From Muraenolepis orangiensis (taxonomy: Eukaryota; Chordata; Actinopteri; Gadiformes; Muraenolepididae), in NCBI GenBank assembly GCA_027704905.1, contig CM051005.1:16636044-16700043 (forward strand): a stretch of DNA of 64,000 nucleotides, in the 5' to 3' direction. The translations under genes and the position numbers were made by a program. Each line of letters begins with the position of its first letter. The first letter of the stretch is position 1. This document shows, piece by piece, positions 56,592 to 64,000 of this stretch. Below the pieces are notes generated by a model. The model was not told where the DNA came from. It ran no database searches and saw only the letters and a program-made list of their open reading frames with translations.

Positions 56592-56597
56592 AATAAA
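56592..56597 (+). terminator. pik3ca: pik3ca poly(A) signal AATAAA
   Basis: AATAAA in the context GTTAAATAAAAAAAT. It is the last plus-strand signal before the convergent kcnmb3 3' end. Confidence 0.7.
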
Positions 56598-56609
56598 AAA
56601 ATATTTCTC

Positions 56610-56615
56610 TTTATT
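56610..56615 (-). terminator. kcnmb3: kcnmb3 poly(A) signal AATAAA
   Basis: TTTATT on the plus strand is AATAAA on the minus strand, 84 bases after the kcnmb3 stop codon. Only 12 bases separate it from the opposite pik3ca signal. Confidence 0.7.
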
Positions 56616-56698
56616 AAAAGCTCCATATTCATTTTTCGCTTGCGGGTGTTTCTGTGTTTTGCTTTGGTGCGGTGCTGTGCACAGAGACCGCCCATTCC

Positions 56699-59327
<2,629 letters not shown>

Positions 59328-59415
59328 CTCGAACACCCCTCTCCCTAAGAAATCCTATATACGTGCCAAATACGAAAGGGTGCAGCCGACCCCCCCCACA
59401 CACACACACATACAC

Positions 59416-59455
<40 letters not shown>

Positions 59456-59747
59456 GCGTGAAACTTCCCCCCTCCCCCGCCCCAAAGACCTCCGCTCCCT
59501 GGTCTGTAATGTCCTGTAGACGCCGTGGATGTGACACACCGGGTTGCGGTCGAAGGGAATGGGAGTAAAAGTGCGGAAGGGAGGGTTTTCCCGGGTGTTT
59601 ACCTGTAGTCTCCAAACCTGTCACCCTCTCTCCCGGGTTCCTATAGAAACCGCCGTGAGGTGAGCCAGGTAAGACGCTAATGGCTTCCCATTGGACCCCG
59701 GGGCGCCTCTGCAGATGCACCAATCAGAGACTCTGGGTTTGTTTCCC

Positions 59748-59788
<41 letters not shown>

Positions 59789-59888
59789 CTTTTTCTACGC
59801 AAAGTGCTAACGTTGTACACACACAAGACGTGGGGGTGGTGGGGGGGAGGTTTACAAGCCATGACAACAGGCCTTCTGAGAGTCGTAC

Positions 59889-60064
<176 letters not shown>

Positions 60065-61599
60065 GAAAAAAAACAAATTAAGGTTGAAGCAAAGTGGTGT
60101 GTTACTCAGTGCTCATCCACGCTAATGTACCGGCGTCAACTGTACACAAACACACACACACCCTCGATGGAAACACGGTCGAGGCGGCTGTGGCGGTGGA
60201 TGGAGGGGGGGGGGGGGGGGGGAGATGACATTCAAGGGTGGGCAAGCTGTAGAGAGGTTAGAGCTGAGAGGTGGGGTTGTTGTTTCTTGGTCTCGGCCTG
60301 CCGCAGTTAGGAGGAGGGTTGCCTCTTTCGGGAGGAGGAGGAGGAGGAGGAGGAATTCATCTCTCATTTCTGAAGTGTTTGATTTGGGCACGATCGGGCG
60401 GTGGGGTTTTGATATTCAATATATGGCTGGGAGCCTGCTTGCTGTCACTGTGCTGTGCTGGTGAGCTCTGATGGCAGACTGGATGGTACTCGTCCTCTCC
60501 TGTTCCAGTGGTCTAGTGGGATGGGTGGGTGTGGAGTCGGGGATGGAGGTGCAGACGGAGAAAGGGTGGTGCACACTGATTTATACACAATGCAATATAT
60601 ATCGCTCCCGGTAAGTGTGACCTCGCGGCGGGGACGCTTTTAGATTGTCCCGCCAAGCGTCTCCTGAGATAAGGGGGTCGTAATGAGGGCCTGAGATGGA
60701 GAGATCGCTAGATTGTGATCCAATGACAGGGGGGAGGAAGTTGCTTGACTGCCACAGGAAATAAAAAGGGGAAGCCATTGAACCGCCCGGTCGCACCCCT
60801 CTGTGAATTTTAAACGCTTGTGATACCTGAGGATTTAGCGCTTACTGTTACCGGTGCCATGTCTTAGTTTGGTAATAGAATAGCAGACAGGTAAGCAGGC
60901 AGAGAGTGGCCCCGTCCATTTAGGGGGACTAGGCGTTTCTTAATTAACTAATCATTAGGCTACTACCATTAGCTACCATAACAATGTGATTAGGAGATAC
61001 TCATTAGCTAATGGTTCACTGGCTGTTTGTTCCTCATTGGTTCCTCATTTGTTCCCTAGAAACTACTCAAAATGTGTGTCGCTGATTGTAAAGTGTTACC
61101 ATTGATCTTAAAGGGTGATTTCCTCATCCCATCCCATGCAAGTTTAGGCATCACTGAGAATGGTAAAAACGACAGCGGTGATCGCCATGGTGATCCATCC
61201 CCTGCATCAACCCCGTCTCAACGTGTATCCGTGGCAACGTTGTTTCACCCCGAACGACGGCGCGCATGTATACTTATTCTCTTTGTGTAAAGCTCTTCTT
61301 CGCAAAGCATTCACTTTTAAGGTTGTGTTTCCCCCTGCAAAGTAAACGTAGTCTGTCGTTTTGTTTTTTAAATTCTACCGATGTTATGGATTTGAGCATG
61401 CCTTCCCTTGTGCTACTTTTCCGACTATTTTGTTTGTTTGTGTTGGGGGGGGGGCGGCGCGTTGAATGGCAGTGCAACTTTCCGCAGTCATTATTTCTTG
61501 TTTATGTCTCTGTTTGTTGCCCATGCGGCTTTGAGAAGTAAGTCTACTGCGGAGTCCTGCCTTTTAGTTGTTGTTTTCATGCCGCTGTCCTTTTAGGGG

Positions 61600-61635
<36 letters not shown>

Positions 61636-61842
61636 GGGGGGGGGCAAGCGGTCGGCAGCCAGAGGCGAGTGCTTTAGCGTTCGTCCTCATTTAGGTTGCT
61701 GCCTGTCAGGGGCGGTGTTACCCCGACCGCCGTCCGTCCCCCGAATCCCCGGTTACACACAACGCTCCTCATTGCTCTCTACCACTGAATCCTCTTGTTT
61801 TGAAAAATAGTAAGAGTATTCTCATTTCATAGCGTAATACTT

Positions 61843-61906
<64 letters not shown>

Positions 61907-61908
61907 GG
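61843..61908. repeat. (CAGA)n tetranucleotide repeat
   Basis: Sixteen perfect CAGA units. The only long tetranucleotide array in the window. Confidence 0.96.
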
Positions 61909-62561
61909 GCAGTGGCTGTTGTAAAGTAGGGGAGGAAGGAAGGTGCCTCACTATTTTTATAAATTAAGTGAGATTTGGGGGAGGAGCGTTTCTTGTGTAA
62001 GATACATTTACCTGTATTTAATTAAAAATATTAAGAACCACCATATAGTAAAAACAATAAGGCACGTAAATCACGTGCCCTGGAGATGGATGTAGATGGG
62101 TCATGCACCTGGAACGCTTTGAGGTCGGAACTTGAAAGTGTCAAGTCTGAAATATTCGACGAATTAATGAATGACAAGATAGATCCTTGCATGATGATAA
62201 CTAGCGCAGTGAGCTCTGCTGATTGGTTCACAGAGCCTCTGGGTAGCCCCGCCTTAAGGGAGGATCGTCCTCCCTTAGCGCCGTACACACTCATGTTAAA
62301 CCAGGACTCACCGGCCGCTCGGGTCCGGGAGTTTTAGAATTGACTACAATGGGAAGCTTGGTCCTCTGTACAGTAATTTTCAATTGCGTTAGGGGATGCT
62401 GTTGGTAATTTGACACGGGGATATGATTGTTGTTCCGTCGAAGTGTTAACATAGTAATATTATTAGTACTTTCACACCATTAATTCATGTGTATAAATTG
62501 TTCTCTTGCAAGTTTATTTTTTATAGAAATTTTAAGGAGGATGTTCCTCCCTTTCCTCAAT

Positions 62562-62562
<1 letters not shown>

Positions 62563-62651
<89 letters not shown>
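62563..62651. repeat. (CA)n microsatellite
   Basis: About 89 bp of CA with one CC interruption near 62608. A shorter (CA)n lies at about 63796-63829. Confidence 0.95.
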
Positions 62652-62652
<1 letters not shown>

Positions 62653-63794
62653 TCCTTCACACACACCAGAAACTCACCTTACATGTTACATGCCCAACAT
62701 ACTCCATATTCATGACTGATCGATCATGAACAAATCCAACAGCCTCCCACAAAGAGATAACTGGTATGTGGAAGTGAAATCATATTCTTGTTATAAGGCA
62801 GAAGTGGCAGCCATGTTTTAAACACACCAAAACAACACCAGAACTTACCAAGAAATGTGCCGGCAGTTCCTAAAGTTATTCTGAAGGGAGCCTGTGAAGA
62901 TTGATGGTTTTGCGACCGAGACCCAAACGTAATCTACGTTTGTGTTCCTTAACAATCTGTCTTAAGCAGCCAACTCCTCACACAGTTCATTAAACACCAG
63001 AACCGGTATGGTCGGATTAAAAAAACTGAAACTAAAACAAAAGAACTCCATTATTTTCACGATGTTCGAACTGCAAAAACAAAACACTAAGCATAAAGTG
63101 CCCCCGCGTCCAAACGGGGAGTGCTTGCCCGACAACCTCTGACAATATGTTATGCAAATGTTCACATTTTCAGGGATGTTCACATTTTGTTACGAGTGAG
63201 GTTTGAGAGCGGGAGAGCAGCCCAACCAACGTGACCCGGTTCACATGTGGTTTTACATCCATGAAGTGGAGCGGCGGTGAACTATAAAGAGCAACTGAGT
63301 CAAATGAGGACACTCCGTATTGTGCTGAAAAGTCTGAAAGAAAACGGCAATGAAATATATCTGGTGCACATGCACGAGCCTCAGCACATGCATAGTGCTG
63401 TGCTGAGGCTTCATGAGAGGACACCAAATGGACCCAGGTCAATTGAACACAGGTGAGAGTCTGGGTATTGACAGACAGAGACGCATCGTTTCACAGACTG
63501 CAGGGGAGGAGGCTGCGGCTCAGGAGAAAGCTAGGTCGAAGGTCCCCCCCCCCCACCCCCACCCCCTGCTCCTCCTAGCAAAAGTGTCGGGAGGCGTCCC
63601 TAAGACGGGTAAGACGCACTAAACCCGAACCGCTCATGACGAGACGGCCGATCCCTTCCATGTTTGACGCCGCCTCTGACGGTGTGTGTGAATGAATGTT
63701 GTGGAAACTGAGGCAGTAATTGCAAAGTGTTTTTCAAGTGGCCTCAGGTTATGAAACCGTTATGTAAATGCAGGCTGTTTACCATTAACCGCAA

Positions 63795-63830
<36 letters not shown>

Positions 63831-64000
63831 ACCGCCTACATAAAGGTATTGATTGTTCCACTGGTGAGCTCTTGTCTTGCACCGTCTCTGTCGCCCCACC
63901 AGTGTGATTCAGAGGTTATGTTTACGTTGAGAGCGTCAACTTCCATCCAGGTGATTTATTAGGTACCAACTGAGTACTACTGTGGCACATATCAGTGAAC

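Larger units (their letters stand above)
53598..56615 (+). other. pik3ca: 3'UTR of pik3ca
   Basis: Runs about 3 kb from the TGA (53595-53597) to a canonical AATAAA at 56592-56597 followed by A/T-rich sequence. It includes a repeat end (54096-54141), poly-T runs, a poly-C run (54991-55009), CT/GA stretches and a (GA)n run at about 56328-56350. Earlier ATTAAA signals near 55070 and 55293 could give shorter forms. Confidence 0.7.

Noticed and set aside
62086..62337. 83-codon frame beginning MDVDGSC
   Set aside because: No family recognised and overlapped by an antisense frame; more likely part of a repeat.

Overview
The window looks like nuclear DNA from a teleost fish. It holds intron-containing genes with GT-AG introns, vertebrate-specific gene families, fish-type Tc1, hAT, SINE and LINE remnants, and a very high density of long CA/GT and CT/GA microsatellites and poly-G/C runs. 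That microsatellite density would fit a cod-like (gadiform) genome, but this is only an inference. No operons, CRISPR arrays, phage or bacterial features were seen.

Five protein-coding genes can be read in full. From left to right: b3gnt5 (minus strand, intronless CDS, 1830-2987); tbl1xr1 (minus strand, 14 coding exons at 12349-21642, non-coding 5' exons up to about 25.9 kb, probable 3'UTR down to about 9.6 kb); kcnmb2 (plus strand, 4 coding exons, 33142-34942); pik3ca (plus strand, 20 coding exons, 37806-53597, exactly 1068 codons, non-coding first exon ending at 36747); and kcnmb3 (minus strand, 4 coding exons, 56699-59327). In every multi-exon gene the exon phases close without a frameshift, so all appear intact. 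The order kcnmb2 - pik3ca - kcnmb3, with tbl1xr1 and b3gnt5 nearby, matches the human 3q26-q27 neighbourhood. ZMAT3, which lies between KCNMB2 and PIK3CA in mammals, is not seen here.

The genes do not form one pathway. b3gnt5 makes lacto-series glycolipid precursors in the Golgi. tbl1xr1 is the WD40 exchange factor of NCoR/SMRT corepressor complexes. pik3ca is the p110-alpha lipid kinase. kcnmb2 and kcnmb3 are auxiliary beta subunits of BK (Slo1) potassium channels and flank pik3ca on opposite strands.

The rest is intergenic or intronic sequence rich in repeats: a frameshifted Tc1/mariner copy in a tbl1xr1 intron, a hAT 5' fragment with a 39-bp in-frame triplication, several short inverted-repeat elements (MITEs), SINEs and LINE 3' tails, and four or more minisatellites. 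The most notable local features are microsatellites that themselves form splice donors or polypyrimidine tracts, a tandem array of poly(A) signals between kcnmb2 and pik3ca, overlapping convergent 3' ends of pik3ca and kcnmb3, a polyglutamine tract in Tbl1xr1, and loss of two conserved cysteines in Kcnmb3. I found no convincing new multi-gene system. Beyond about 59.4 kb, and at 1-1.6 kb, 3.2-7.2 kb and 26-33 kb, no gene is supported.
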